From assembly GCF_009697225.1 (NCBI RefSeq), contig NZ_WIND01000073.1, positions 1 to 64,000 on the forward strand: a DNA stretch of 64,000 nt, given 5' to 3'. Positions within the stretch are counted from its first letter, which is position 1, and every line of letters starts with the position of its first letter. Of the stretch, positions 18,596 through 28,228 are shown piece by piece. Position numbers and translations under genes: made by a program. Source of the DNA: Halovulum marinum (GTDB taxonomy: Bacteria; Pseudomonadota; Alphaproteobacteria; Rhodobacterales; Rhodobacteraceae). Below the pieces are notes generated by a model. The model made no database searches, was not told the origin of the DNA, and saw nothing but the letters and a program-made list of their open reading frames with translations.

Positions 18596-19312
18596 ATGAG
18601 CGAAGCGGAAAAGCCTTCGACCGAGGTGCGCAGCGAGATCCTGCGCAACCCCGACGTGATCCTCGCCGACCGCGAGCTGATGAGCGCCCTGCTGGGCGCC
18701 GACGGCCCCGGCGCCGGCAGCCGCAAGATCGTCGATCTGCGCGGCAAGCTGGTCGACCGGCTGGAGGACCGGCTGGACCAGCTGGAGCAGACCAACCGCA
18801 CGGTCATCGCCGCCGCCTACGAGAACCTGGCCGGCACCAACCAGGTGCACCGCGCGGTGCTGGCCCTGCTGGAGGCGCCGGATTTCCGCGCGTTCCTGAC
18901 CACGCTGGGCCAGGAGGTGACGCACATCCTGTCGATCGACGCGATCCGGCTGGGGCTGGAGGCCGCGAACGCCCGCGCCGGCACCGCGCTGGGGCCGAAG
19001 GGCGAGCTGGCCGAGCTGGTCCTCGCCCTGCCCCGCGGCGGGGTGAACGCCTACCTGTCCACCGGCGCCGACCAGCCCGCGCGGCGGGTGACGCTGCGCC
19101 GCGCCACCGGCGTCTCGGACGACCTGTTCGGCGGCGAGGGCTGGATGCAGTCCGAGGCGGTGCTGCGGCTCGACCTCGGGCCCGGCACCAACCCGGCGCT
19201 GCTGAGCATGGGCGCCGAGGATCCGCAGCGCTTCACCCCGGACCAGGCGACCGACCTGCTGACCTTCTTCGGCGGCACCGTGGAACGGATGCTGCGCCGC
19301 TGGCTGGCATGA
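18596..19312 (+). CDS. DUF484 family protein
   Basis: A 238-residue protein of the DUF484 family, whose members resemble GAF domains and almost always sit directly upstream of xerC in Proteobacteria. The N-terminal part (about 1-80) forms helices with a likely coiled coil (LVDRLEDRLDQLEQTNRTVIAAAYEN). The C-terminal GAF-like domain follows. Function is unknown; the constant xerC linkage suggests a role in chromosome processing. The last four bases overlap the xerC start (ATGA), so xerC is translationally coupled to it. Confidence 0.88.
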   Translation: MSEAEKPSTEVRSEILRNPDVILADRELMSALLGADGPGAGSRKIVDLRGKLVDRLEDRLDQLEQTNRTVIAAAYENLAGTNQVHRAVLALLEAPDFRAFLTTLGQEVTHILSIDAIRLGLEAANARAGTALGPKGELAELVLALPRGGVNAYLSTGADQPARRVTLRRATGVSDDLFGGEGWMQSEAVLRLDLGPGTNPALLSMGAEDPQRFTPDQATDLLTFFGGTVERMLRRWLA

Positions 19313-20247
19313 GCGACCGGCCGGCGGCGTCCGAGGGCGCGCAGGCGCTGCTGGACCGCTGGCTCTCGACGCTTTCGGGGGTGCGCAACATGAGCCCCGC
19401 CACCGTCGCCGCCTACCGGCGCGACGTGGCCGGGTTCCTGGGCTTCCTGAACGGCTACTGGGGCGAGCCCGCGGGGCGTGCGGCGCTGGCCCGGGTCGGC
19501 CCGCGCGACATGCGCGCCTGGATGGCGCACGAGCGCGGGCGCGAGCTGTCGCCGCGCTCGCTGGCGCGAAGCCTGAGCGCGGTGAAGGGGTTCTACCGCT
19601 GGCTGGCCGAGGCCGAGGGCGTGGACTGCGCCGCGGTCTCGTCGGCGCGCGCGCCCGGGCGGGCGCAGCGGCTGCCGCGCCCGGTCTCGGCCGAGGGCGC
19701 GGCGGCGGTGCTGGACCTGGCCGGCGGCATGCATGACGAGCCGTGGATCGGCGCGCGAGACACCGCCGTGCTGACGCTGCTCTACGGCTGCGGGCTGCGC
19801 ATCTCCGAGGCGCTGGGGCTGACCGGCGCGGCGCTGCCGCTGGCCGAGGTGCTGCGCATCCGCGGCAAGGGCGGCAAGGAGCGGATGGTGCCGGTGATCC
19901 CGGTCGCACGCGCCGCGGTCGCCGCCTATGTCCGCGCCTGCCCGTGGCCGATGGCGGCGGACCAGCCGGTGTTCCGCGGCCTGCGCGGCGGGGCGCTGGA
20001 CCAGCGCCAGGTGCGCAAGGTCATGCAGCTGCTGCGCCAGGCGCTGGGCCTGCCCGCCACCGCCACGCCGCACGCGCTGCGCCACAGCTTCGCCACCCAC
20101 CTGCTGGAGCGCGGCGCCGATCTGCGCGCGATCCAGGAACTGCTGGGTCACGCCTCGCTGTCGACGACGCAGGCCTACACCGCCGTCGACGAGGCCGGCC
20201 TGATGCGCGTCTACCAGGCCGCCCATCCCCGCGGCCGGCGCCGCTGA
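19309..20247 (+). CDS. xerC: Tyrosine recombinase XerC
   Basis: A 312-residue site-specific recombinase that resolves chromosome dimers at dif together with XerD. The N-terminal SAM-like core-binding domain covers about 1-100. The catalytic residues are visible: Arg in LLYGCGLRISEAL, Lys in GKGGKERMV, His and Arg in HALRHSFATHLL, His in LLGHASLSTTQ, and the nucleophile Tyr in QAYTAVD. The housekeeping neighbourhood (DUF484) argues for XerC rather than a mobile integrase. Confidence 0.94.
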   Translation: MSDRPAASEGAQALLDRWLSTLSGVRNMSPATVAAYRRDVAGFLGFLNGYWGEPAGRAALARVGPRDMRAWMAHERGRELSPRSLARSLSAVKGFYRWLAEAEGVDCAAVSSARAPGRAQRLPRPVSAEGAAAVLDLAGGMHDEPWIGARDTAVLTLLYGCGLRISEALGLTGAALPLAEVLRIRGKGGKERMVPVIPVARAAVAAYVRACPWPMAADQPVFRGLRGGALDQRQVRKVMQLLRQALGLPATATPHALRHSFATHLLERGADLRAIQELLGHASLSTTQAYTAVDEAGLMRVYQAAHPRGRRR

Positions 20248-20362
20248 CGCGCCGTACACCCCGAATTCACGTCATCGTGCGAGTACGTTAGGGGAAAAGC
20301 CCGCGGCGCCGTGGCACAGTGCGCGCATCCGCCAGGTTCGCGGATCCGCAACGGGAGATTCC

Positions 20363-20938
20363 ATGAAACACGCACTGGTCATCACTGCCGCCCTGGTGCT
20401 GGGCGCCGGCGCCGCCGCGGCGCAGGACTGCACCGCCGAGGGCGACGCCTTCGATCTCGACGCCGACGCGGTCGCGGCGCTGTACGACTGCATCGAGAGC
20501 GCGATGGTCGAGGGCTACACCGCGGGCGGCAACGAGATCGCCGCCGCCTACCGGGACTGGACCGTCACCTCGACCCGGCCGGCCGTCGCCGGCCCGCACG
20601 GAGAGCGGTTCCTGCAGACCTTCGCGAACGACGCCGGCGCCGAGCAGTACCTCAAGTTCGAAACCGGGGACTTCGAGATGCCGGTCGGCTCGATGCTGGC
20701 GAAGGAAAGCTTCAAGCTGACCGACGGCACCGCCGCGGTCGGCCCGCTGTTCATCATGACCAAGGTCGCCGAAGGCGAGGCCGACGAGTTCGACAACTGG
20801 GTCTACACGGCCGTGCAGCCCAACGGCGAGCCGATGAAGATCAGCCAGAGCTTCTGCAGCGATTGCCACAGCGGCTTCGAGGATCAGGACAGCCTGGGCT
20901 ATCCGCTGGAAGAGGTGCGCGTCGGCGCCGGCGGCTGA
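20363..20938 (+). CDS. Periplasmic cytochrome P460 domain protein
   Basis: A 191-residue exported protein. Residues 1-21 form a clean signal peptide ending AAAAQ. The mature part has the cytochrome P460 pattern: FLQTFANDAGAEQYLKFE, MPVGSMLAKESFKLTDG, GPLFIMTKVAEG, and a C-terminal c-type heme motif CSDCH. Known P460 proteins oxidise hydroxylamine or NO, but many homologues are uncharacterised, so the substrate is open. A good GGGAGA precedes ATG 20363, and a hairpin that may end transcription follows the stop. Confidence 0.8.
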   Translation: MKHALVITAALVLGAGAAAAQDCTAEGDAFDLDADAVAALYDCIESAMVEGYTAGGNEIAAAYRDWTVTSTRPAVAGPHGERFLQTFANDAGAEQYLKFETGDFEMPVGSMLAKESFKLTDGTAAVGPLFIMTKVAEGEADEFDNWVYTAVQPNGEPMKISQSFCSDCHSGFEDQDSLGYPLEEVRVGAGG

Positions 20939-20951
20939 CTGCCCGGCCCAC

Positions 20952-20976
20952 CTGCCGGCGGGTTCGCCGCCGGCAG
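20952..20976 (+). terminator. GC-rich hairpin after the P460 gene
   Basis: CTGCCGGCGG and CCGCCGGCAG form a perfect 10-bp stem with a 5-base loop, 14 bases past the stop. The T-tract that follows is poor (CCGTTTGCG), so it is an imperfect intrinsic terminator or an mRNA-stabilising hairpin. Confidence 0.5.
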
Positions 20977-21015
20977 CCGTTTGCGCCGGCATCGCAAAAA
21001 TGTCATAGCGCGCAG

Positions 21016-21732
21016 ATGCACCGCTTCGTCCAAGCCTTCGCCGTACACCTGCTGACCGCCTCGGGGGCGGCGCTGGCGCTGATGGCCATGCTGGCCGCGG
21101 GCCGCGGCGACTGGCCGATGATGTTCCTGTGGCTGCTGTTCGCGCTGGTCGTCGACGGCATCGACGGCCCGCTGGCGCGCAGGGTGCGGATCGAGGTGCA
21201 CGCCCCGCAATGGGACGGCGTGCTGCTGGACCTGATCATCGACTACCTGACCTACGTCATCATCCCCGCCTACGCCATGGTCGAGGCGGCGCTGATCGGC
21301 CCGGGCTGGAGCCTGGCCGCCGGGCTGATGATCTGCTGCACCGGGGTGATCTATTTCGCCGACAAGCGGATGAAGACCCGCGACAACTCGTTCTCGGGGT
21401 TTCCCGGCTGCTGGAACATGGTGATCCTGGTGCTGTTCGCGGTCGACATCGGCTCGTGGGGGGCGATGCTGCTGATGATCGCCATCGCGCTGATGCAGTT
21501 CTTCCCGCTGAAATTCGTGCACCCGGTGCGCACGAGGCGCTGGCGTCCCGCGAACCTGGGCGCGATGGCGGTCTGGGCTGGCTGCGCGGTCTGGGCGGCG
21601 TGGACCTCGTTCGAGGCGCCGGCGGCGGTCAGCGCGCTGCTGGTGGCCAGCAGCCTGTACCTGATGGGCGCGGGCATCGCGCAGCAGATCGTGCCCGCGG
21701 GCCGGCCGTTCCGCCTGCGGCGTGAGGGATAG
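21016..21732 (+). CDS. pcs: Phosphatidylcholine synthase
   Basis: A 238-residue inner-membrane CDP-alcohol phosphatidyltransferase that joins choline to CDP-diacylglycerol to make phosphatidylcholine. The catalytic motif is present as DGPLAR with GVLLDLIIDY completing the Asp set, and six to eight hydrophobic segments follow. The DNSFSGFPGCWN block is characteristic of Pcs. The start at 21016 gives the standard MHRFVQAFAVHLLTASG N-terminus. It ends inside a 23-bp direct repeat and converges on the small secreted-protein gene. Confidence 0.93.
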   Translation: MHRFVQAFAVHLLTASGAALALMAMLAAGRGDWPMMFLWLLFALVVDGIDGPLARRVRIEVHAPQWDGVLLDLIIDYLTYVIIPAYAMVEAALIGPGWSLAAGLMICCTGVIYFADKRMKTRDNSFSGFPGCWNMVILVLFAVDIGSWGAMLLMIAIALMQFFPLKFVHPVRTRRWRPANLGAMAVWAGCAVWAAWTSFEAPAAVSALLVASSLYLMGAGIAQQIVPAGRPFRLRREG

Positions 21733-21760
21733 GTAATCCGCCTGCGGCGTCAGGGATAGG
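21711..21760. repeat. Direct repeat, two 23-bp copies 27 bp apart, spanning two convergent stop codons
   Basis: CCGCCTGCGGCGTGAGGGATAGG (21711-21733) recurs as CCGCCTGCGGCGTCAGGGATAGG (21738-21760) with one mismatch. Copy one encodes the last six codons and stop of pcs. Copy two contains, on the other strand, the stop and last codons of the convergent gene. A short tandem duplication probably created or moved one of the two C-termini. Confidence 0.85.
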
Positions 21761-22226
21761 TCCGCAGCAGCGCCTCGGCGCCCGAGACCGCCAGCGCCTG
21801 CGGATCCTCGCCGGCGGCGGTCAGCACGAACAGCACCTGCCCCTGGCGGTGCCAGACGGCAAGCTGCGCCAGGTTCTCGAACCACAGCGCGCCGTCGCCC
21901 AGTTCCAGCCGCTCGGGCGGCGCGGTGGCCTCGCCGCCCGGCGCGAAGCGCGCCATCTGCGAGTCGAGATCGAGGCCGCCGGCCTCGATCTGCCGCAGGA
22001 TCAGCAGCAGCGACGGGGCGCCGCCCGGCGCCACCGCGCGGCACTGGTCCAGCCGCAGCGCCGTGCTGTCGATCGCGGTCACCGGCTCGAACGCCACCAC
22101 CGGCCCCAGTGCGTGCGCCGCGCCGCTGTCCTCCAGCGCCTCGCAGGCCGGCGGGATCGCGGTCGCTTCCTGCGCCGCGGCGGGGCCGAAAAGCCCGAAC
22201 AGAAGCGCCAGCGACCGCAGCGGCAT
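21750..22226 (-). CDS. Small secreted protein of unknown function
   Basis: A 158-residue exported protein. Residues 1-18 form a signal peptide (MPLRSLALLFGLFGPAAAQ). The mature part has two cysteines (in PPACEAL and LDQCRAV) that may pair, and no domain I recognise. Its ATG overlaps the ileS stop as ATGA, so it is expressed with ileS. Homologues in this position downstream of ileS are common in Rhodobacterales as hypothetical proteins. Its last codons come from one copy of the direct repeat shared with pcs. Confidence 0.75.
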   Translation of the reverse strand: MPLRSLALLFGLFGPAAAQEATAIPPACEALEDSGAAHALGPVVAFEPVTAIDSTALRLDQCRAVAPGGAPSLLLILRQIEAGGLDLDSQMARFAPGGEATAPPERLELGDGALWFENLAQLAVWHRQGQVLFVLTAAGEDPQALAVSGAEALLRTYP

Positions 22227-25186
22227 CACGCCAGCGCCGCGTCGCACCGGGCGCAGACGCCGGGATGCGCATGGCTGCCCACGTCGGGCAGGATCTTCCA
22301 GCAGCGTTGACATTTTTCGCCCTCGGCCGCCGCGAAAACCACCGCGACCCCGTCCACATCCGGCAGGGTGAAGGCATCGGCGGGGGCGGGATCGCCGCGG
22401 ACCGCGATCGCCGAGGTGATGCAGACGTCCTCGAAGCTGACCGATTCGAGCACCGCGCGCACGGCCGGATCGGCGACGTGCACCACCGGCGCCGCCTCGA
22501 GGCTGGCGCCGATCGCCTTGTCGCGGCGCTGGACCTCGATCGCGCCGGTGACGACACGGCGCACGCGGCGCACCGTGTCCCACTTCGCCGCCAGATCCGC
22601 GTCGCGCCAGCCCGCGGGCGTGGCCGGGAAATCCTGCAGATGCACCGAGCTGTCGTCGCCCGGGAACCGGTCGAGCCAGACATCCTCCATGGTGAACGGC
22701 AGGATCGGCGCCAGCCAGGTGGTCAGCCGGTGGAACAGCAGGTCCAGCACCGTGCGCGCCGCGCGGCGGCGGGTGCTGTCGTCGCCGTCGCAGTACAGCG
22801 CGTCCTTGCGGATGTCGAAATAGACCGCCGACAGGTCCACCGTGCAGAACTGGAACAGCTTCTGGAACACGCCCTGGAAGTCGAACGCGGCATAGCCCTT
22901 GCGCACCGCCTCGTCCAGCTCGGCCAGCTTGTGCAGCACCCAGCGCTCCAGCTCGGGCATCTCGGCCTCGGGCAGGCGCTCGGCCTCGGAAAAGCCCGAC
23001 AAGTTGCCCAGCATGAAGCGCATGGTGTTGCGCAGCCGGCGATAGCTGTCGGCGGTGCCCTTCAGGATCTCGGGGCCGATGCGCTGGTCGGCGGTGTAGT
23101 CGGTCTGTGCCACCCACAGCCGCAGGATGTCGGCGCCGTACTGGCGGATGATCTCGTCGGGCAGGATCGTGTTGCCCTTGGACTTCGACATCTTCTCGCC
23201 CTTCTCGTCGAGCGTGAAGCCGTGGGTCACCACGTTGCGGTAGGGCGCGCGCCCAAGCGTGCCGCAGGCCTGCAGCAGCGAGGAATGGAACCAGCCGCGA
23301 TGCTGGTCGGTGCCTTCCATGTAGACGTCGGCGATGCCGTCCGGGGTGCCGTCGGCGCGGTCGCGCAGCACGAAGGCGTGGGTCGAGCCCGAGTCGAACC
23401 AGACGTCGAGGATGTCGAACACCTGCTCCCAGTCCTCGGGGTCGTGGTCGCCGCCCAGAAAGCGCGCCTTGGCGCCATCGGCGTACCAGGCGTCGGCGCC
23501 CTCGGCCCGGAACGCCTCGGCGATGCGGGCGTTGACGGTCGGGTCGCGCAGCAGGAAGTCCGGATCGTCGGGCCTGGCGCCCTTCTTCACGAAGCAGGTC
23601 AGCGGCACGCCCCAGGCGCGCTGGCGCGACAGCACCCAGTCGGGCCGCGTCTCGATCATCGCGTACAGCCGGTTGCGGCCGCTCTGCGGGGTCCATTTCA
23701 CCAGCCGGTCGATCGAGTGCAGCGCGCGCTTGCGGATCGTCTCGCCCAGCTCGCCAAGGCCGTCGTCCAGCGGCTTGTCGATGGCGACGAACCACTGCGG
23801 CGTGTTGCGGAAGATCAGCGGCGCCTTGGAGCGCCACGAGTGCGGGTAGGAGTGCTTCACCCGGCCGCGCGCGATCAGCCCGCCGACCCCGGCCAGCGCC
23901 TCGATCACGCGCTTGTTGGCGTCCTTTTCCTTGCCCTTGTGATCGAAGATCACCGCGCCGCCGAACAGCGGCAGGTCGGCGCGGAAGCTGCCGTCCTCGA
24001 GCACGTTGTAGGTCATCGGCAGGCCGTGCTTCTGGCCGATCACGTAGTCGTCGGCGCCGTGGCTGGGCGCGGTGTGCACGAAGCCGGTGCCGGCGTCGTC
24101 GGTCACGTGCTCGCCCGGCAGCAGCGGCACGTCGAAATCCCATTCGCCGTCCGCGCCGGCCGCGCCGCGCAGCGGATGCGCGCAGGTGACCCGCTCCAAC
24201 TCGTCGGCGGACACTTCGCGCACCTTTTCCCACTTCGCGACGCGGGCCTGGGTCATCACGTCGTCCGCCAGCCGGTCGGCCAGCAGGAAGGTGTCGTCGA
24301 CCCGGGCCCAGTTGTCGGCATCGGCCTCGACCACCCGGTACAGCCCGTAGGCGAGATCCGGGTTGAAACTGACCGCGCGGTTCTGCGGGATCGTCCACGG
24401 CGTGGTGGTCCAGATCACCACCTGCGCCTCTTTCAGCTGGTCGACCAGCAGGTCCGAGCCGTAGCCGACATAGTCGTCGGGCTCGTCCAGCGGGCTGGGG
24501 CCGTGGGTGGCGTTCACCACCGGGAACTTCACCCAGATCGTGTGGCTCTGGTGGTCGTGGTACTCGACCTCGGCCTCGGCCAGCGCGGTCTTCTCGACCA
24601 CCGACCACATCACCGGCTTGGAGCCCTGGTAGAGGCTGCCGTTCATCAGGAACTTCATGAACTCCTCGGCGATCACCGCCTCGGCGTGGAAGTCCATCGT
24701 CAGATACGGATCGTCCCACTTGCCGGTGATCCCGAGGCGCTTGAACTCCTCGCGCTGGACATCGACCCAGTGCTCGGCGAAGCGGCGGCATTCCTGACGC
24801 AGCTCGACCACCGGCACGTCGTCCTTCGACTTGCCCTTGGCGCGGTACTGTTCCTCGATCTTCCACTCGATCGGCAGGCCGTGGCAGTCCCAGCCGGGCA
24901 CATAGCGCGCGTCGAAGCCCATCATCTGGTGGCTGCGCACGATCATGTCCTTGATCGTCTTGTTCAGCGCGTGGCCGATGTGCAGGTGGCCGTTGGCGTA
25001 GGGCGGGCCGTCGTGCAGAACGAACGGCTGGCGGCCTCCGGCGGTCTCGCGCAGGCGGTCGTAGACGCGCAGCCGGGCCCAGCGGTCAAGCCACTCGGGC
25101 TCGCGCCTGGGCAGCCCCGCGCGCATCGGGAACTCGGTCGTCGGCAGGTTCAGCGTGTCTTTGTAGTCGGGTGTGTCGGCGCACAT
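22226..25186 (-). CDS. ileS: Isoleucyl-tRNA synthetase
   Basis: A 986-residue class I synthetase that charges tRNA-Ile. HIGH appears in NGHLHIGHAL and KMSKS in GEKMSKSKGN. The CP1 editing domain lies between them, with the WTTTPWT threonine-rich editing motif. A C-terminal zinc-finger-like segment (CQRCW...CARCD) is intact. The length suits an alphaproteobacterium. The 167 bases upstream (25187-25354) show no T-box or other riboswitch that I can recognise. Confidence 0.96.
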   Translation of the reverse strand: MCADTPDYKDTLNLPTTEFPMRAGLPRREPEWLDRWARLRVYDRLRETAGGRQPFVLHDGPPYANGHLHIGHALNKTIKDMIVRSHQMMGFDARYVPGWDCHGLPIEWKIEEQYRAKGKSKDDVPVVELRQECRRFAEHWVDVQREEFKRLGITGKWDDPYLTMDFHAEAVIAEEFMKFLMNGSLYQGSKPVMWSVVEKTALAEAEVEYHDHQSHTIWVKFPVVNATHGPSPLDEPDDYVGYGSDLLVDQLKEAQVVIWTTTPWTIPQNRAVSFNPDLAYGLYRVVEADADNWARVDDTFLLADRLADDVMTQARVAKWEKVREVSADELERVTCAHPLRGAAGADGEWDFDVPLLPGEHVTDDAGTGFVHTAPSHGADDYVIGQKHGLPMTYNVLEDGSFRADLPLFGGAVIFDHKGKEKDANKRVIEALAGVGGLIARGRVKHSYPHSWRSKAPLIFRNTPQWFVAIDKPLDDGLGELGETIRKRALHSIDRLVKWTPQSGRNRLYAMIETRPDWVLSRQRAWGVPLTCFVKKGARPDDPDFLLRDPTVNARIAEAFRAEGADAWYADGAKARFLGGDHDPEDWEQVFDILDVWFDSGSTHAFVLRDRADGTPDGIADVYMEGTDQHRGWFHSSLLQACGTLGRAPYRNVVTHGFTLDEKGEKMSKSKGNTILPDEIIRQYGADILRLWVAQTDYTADQRIGPEILKGTADSYRRLRNTMRFMLGNLSGFSEAERLPEAEMPELERWVLHKLAELDEAVRKGYAAFDFQGVFQKLFQFCTVDLSAVYFDIRKDALYCDGDDSTRRRAARTVLDLLFHRLTTWLAPILPFTMEDVWLDRFPGDDSSVHLQDFPATPAGWRDADLAAKWDTVRRVRRVVTGAIEVQRRDKAIGASLEAAPVVHVADPAVRAVLESVSFEDVCITSAIAVRGDPAPADAFTLPDVDGVAVVFAAAEGEKCQRCWKILPDVGSHAHPGVCARCDAALA

Positions 25187-25354
25187 GTCGCGCTCTCCGT
25201 CGGTCGGATCGTCGGGGGATGTCGTCTCGGATGGCTCGGCGCGGCGGGTCTCCTACGCCAGTGGTCCCGGCGCCTCAGGATGCGAGGGCCGGGAACGTAA
25301 TTCGAATGGCGATGCCGAGAATGGTCCGCATGGGCCTTGCTTATAGGTTGGCCC

Positions 25355-28147
25355 TCAGGGTCCGTCCACCCCGGTTTCGGGCGGCGGAGCGGCGCCCCCC
25401 GGCGGCGCCTGCGGGGGCGGCGCGGCGAAGGCGGCCTCCATCCAGCGGTTCAGCATCGCAAGGCCCGCCAGCGACAGCCCGAGCCCCAGGAACGAGACCA
25501 CGCGGATCAGCCCGGTCAGCCCGGCCATGTCCACCAGGAACACCTTGGCGACGGTCAGCCCGACCGCGCCCAGCGCCAGCCGCCGCAGCACGGCCGAGCG
25601 CCGCGCCCAGGCCGCCGCCATCAGCGCGGCGGCAGTCAGCAGCAGCGCGACGGTGTAGGAATAAAGCTCGGGATCGGTCACCCCCGGCTGGTCCATGCGC
25701 GGCCCGCGCCAGAGATGGCGGATCTCCAGCGCCAGCCAGTGCGCCAGCATCGCCGCGCCCAGCCCCGCCAGCGCGCCGCGCAGCGGGCGCGGCAGCTCGC
25801 GCAGCCAGTGGGCGCCCGCCAGCAGCACCAGCGCCGGCAACGCAAACGCGACCAGCAGCGGGTTCAGCAGCCACGGCCCCGGCACCGGCTCGGGGAAGAC
25901 GCCCCAGACCGGGTGCAGCAGCGTCAGCGTCACGCCGAACGCCGCCGCCGCGACCAGCCCGGCCAGCGCCGCGAGGCCGAGCCGCAGCCAGCGCAGTGCG
26001 CCGCCGAGACCGGCGCGGTGCACCTGTCCCAGCGCCACCACCAGCCAGACGGTGCCGTAGAGGCCCGCGATCCAGAAACCGTCCTCGCCGAGCCCGCGCG
26101 CCAGCAGCACCGAGACGAACACCCCGCCCGCCAGCCACAGGCCCGACTCCAGATACACCGCCTGCCGCACCCGCTGCCGCTGCCGCACCGCCCACAGCGC
26201 GCCGGCGAACATCGCCAGCACGCCGCCGTAGGCCAGCAGCACCGCCGCCAGCGGCGCATCCAGCGCCCAGGCGACGCCGGGATCCAGCACCAGCCGCCAG
26301 CCGGCGACGATCACGCCCAGCGCGGTGAACGCGCCCAGCTGCGGCAGATCGAACCGCCGGTCCAGCAGCGCCGAGGCCAGCACCATCACCGCCAGCGCCA
26401 CGGTCAGCGCCGCCTTGGTGAACACCACCACCGCGCCCAGGCTCAACATCGTCATCGCCGCGATCGCCAGCACCGCGACGCCCAGGCCGGGGCCGCCCTG
26501 CGCGCGGGCGTGGCGCTCGGCCAGCACCGTCAGCAGCACCGCCGCCGCGACCGCGTGCAGCGCCCAGGGGTAGCCGCCCAGCACCGCCGCCGGCTGCCAC
26601 AGCGCCTCGAGCAGGACCAGCGCCACCGGCCCGGCCAGCGCCGCGCCGAAGGCCCAGGGCACAGCGGCCCGGCCCGGCGCCGCGGCGCGCCAGCCGGCGA
26701 CCAGGCTGGCGGTCAGCGCGCCCGCCGCCAGGATCGTGACGCTGGCCGGCGGCAGCGCCTCGGCGTCGGCCTGCGGCAGGGACCAGCCGGTGAAGGACCG
26801 GAACACCGCGCCGCGGTCCAGCGCCTGCAGGACCAGCACCGCCCAGAAGCCCAGCACCGGCAGCGCCGGCAGGTCGGCCAGCGCCGGCGCGTGGCGCAGC
26901 CAGAGCGCGGCCAGAAGATAGAGCGCACCCAGCGCGGCGCAGGCCGCCCAGAACTCCGCCGGCCCCTCGCCGGCGACCCAGACGGCGACGGCGCTGGCCG
27001 CCGCCATCGCGCCGAACGCCAGCCGGGTGGGGAACTCGGGCCAGCGCGGCCTTGCGCGCCTCGCAAGGCGCAGCAGGCTGCCGCTGACGGTCTCGCCGCG
27101 CTGGTCGGGAACCACGCGCCAGACCGGCACCGCGGCGGCCGCGCCGGCGGCGACCAGCGCAAAGCCCAGCTGCGCCGCGCCGCCGCCCTGCGCCAGCGCC
27201 AGCAGGCCGGCCGCGGCGAAGCCCAGGCCCAGCGCCAGCACCGACACCCAGGCCCAGCGCCGCGCCGCGTCGATGCCCAGCCCCACCACCGTCACCAGCG
27301 CGAAATAGCCGTGCAGCCAGGACGGGTCCTCGGCCTCGCCGCCCACCAGGAACGGCGCGGCGAACGCGCCCAGCAGGCCGACGCAGGTCAGGAACGGGCC
27401 GTGGTACCAGCCCAGCAGCAGCGCCCCCGCGCCGGTCAGCGCCAGCCCGGCGAAGGCCGCCTCGGCGCCGATCAGCCCGTACAGCTGCCGCGCCGCCAGC
27501 ACGCCCACGAACACCGACACCAGCCCGGCGCCGGCGAAGGTCTGCGGCACGAAGGCGGTGGCGTGGTCGTCCTCGGCCCCGCGGCGGCGCATCCACTCGC
27601 CCGCGCCGATCAGCGCGAGGCCCAGCGCGACCGCGCCGAGAACGCGCATCCATGGGGTCAGCAGGCCGGTCTCAATGCCGTACTGCACCAGGAACACGCC
27701 CGCCAGCGCCAGCGACAGCGCGGCGACGGCGAGGAACCAGTTGGCGCGCAGCCAGTGGCCGGCCTCGTGCAGGCGCTGCTGGCGGAAGACGAAGGCGCGG
27801 GGCGGGCGCGGCGACGCGCCGGATGCCGCTCCGGGTTCCGCGCCGGGCGCGGTGGCATCGCCTTCGGGCGGCGCGGCGGCGGGCGGCGGCGCGGCGGACG
27901 GCGGCGGCGCGGTTTCGGGGATGAACGGGCGGTCCTGCGGCAGCGGTGCCAGATCGTCGGCCGAGGGGCGCGGCGGCGCGGCGGGCGCGCGTGGCGCCGC
28001 CGGCTGCGGCGCGCCGGACGCCGGCCGGGCGCGCTCAAGCCCCTGCACCCGCCGCTGCAGATCGGCGCTGCGCACCAGCAGAAAGATCACCGCCACCGGC
28101 AGGCCCAGACCGTACGTCAGCGCCAGCAGCCCGAGGATAAAGCCCAT
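25355..28147 (-). CDS. DUF2339 polytopic membrane protein
   Basis: A 930-residue protein with one N-terminal membrane segment, a charged and proline-rich cytoplasmic linker (about 30-140), and then some 25 hydrophobic segments packed to the C-terminus. This is the DUF2339 architecture. Motifs such as YGIETGLLTPWMRV (first multi-span segment) and the final LVDMAGLTGLIRVVSFLGLGLSL are typical. Function is unknown; a flippase or transporter is speculative. Its very low polar content and high GC give long open antisense frames that are not genes. It is a single transcription unit between ileS and the TIGR01620 gene. Confidence 0.85.
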   Translation of the reverse strand: MGFILGLLALTYGLGLPVAVIFLLVRSADLQRRVQGLERARPASGAPQPAAPRAPAAPPRPSADDLAPLPQDRPFIPETAPPPSAAPPPAAAPPEGDATAPGAEPGAASGASPRPPRAFVFRQQRLHEAGHWLRANWFLAVAALSLALAGVFLVQYGIETGLLTPWMRVLGAVALGLALIGAGEWMRRRGAEDDHATAFVPQTFAGAGLVSVFVGVLAARQLYGLIGAEAAFAGLALTGAGALLLGWYHGPFLTCVGLLGAFAAPFLVGGEAEDPSWLHGYFALVTVVGLGIDAARRWAWVSVLALGLGFAAAGLLALAQGGGAAQLGFALVAAGAAAAVPVWRVVPDQRGETVSGSLLRLARRARPRWPEFPTRLAFGAMAAASAVAVWVAGEGPAEFWAACAALGALYLLAALWLRHAPALADLPALPVLGFWAVLVLQALDRGAVFRSFTGWSLPQADAEALPPASVTILAAGALTASLVAGWRAAAPGRAAVPWAFGAALAGPVALVLLEALWQPAAVLGGYPWALHAVAAAVLLTVLAERHARAQGGPGLGVAVLAIAAMTMLSLGAVVVFTKAALTVALAVMVLASALLDRRFDLPQLGAFTALGVIVAGWRLVLDPGVAWALDAPLAAVLLAYGGVLAMFAGALWAVRQRQRVRQAVYLESGLWLAGGVFVSVLLARGLGEDGFWIAGLYGTVWLVVALGQVHRAGLGGALRWLRLGLAALAGLVAAAAFGVTLTLLHPVWGVFPEPVPGPWLLNPLLVAFALPALVLLAGAHWLRELPRPLRGALAGLGAAMLAHWLALEIRHLWRGPRMDQPGVTDPELYSYTVALLLTAAALMAAAWARRSAVLRRLALGAVGLTVAKVFLVDMAGLTGLIRVVSFLGLGLSLAGLAMLNRWMEAAFAAPPPQAPPGGAAPPPETGVDGP

Positions 28148-28228
28148 GCCTGCCCTTCCCTGCCTCCGGGGCGATCTTGGCGGCAGCCGGCGGCGCTGGC
28201 AATGCCCCGGCTGCGCGCCGGACCAGGA

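Noticed and set aside
19309-20247. Tyrosine recombinase taken as a phage or island integrase
   Set aside because: It is coupled to DUF484 and sits among housekeeping genes, the standard xerC location.
25187-25354. T-box or other riboswitch before ileS
   Set aside because: No T-box core sequence, specifier stem or terminator is visible, and such elements are rare in Proteobacteria.
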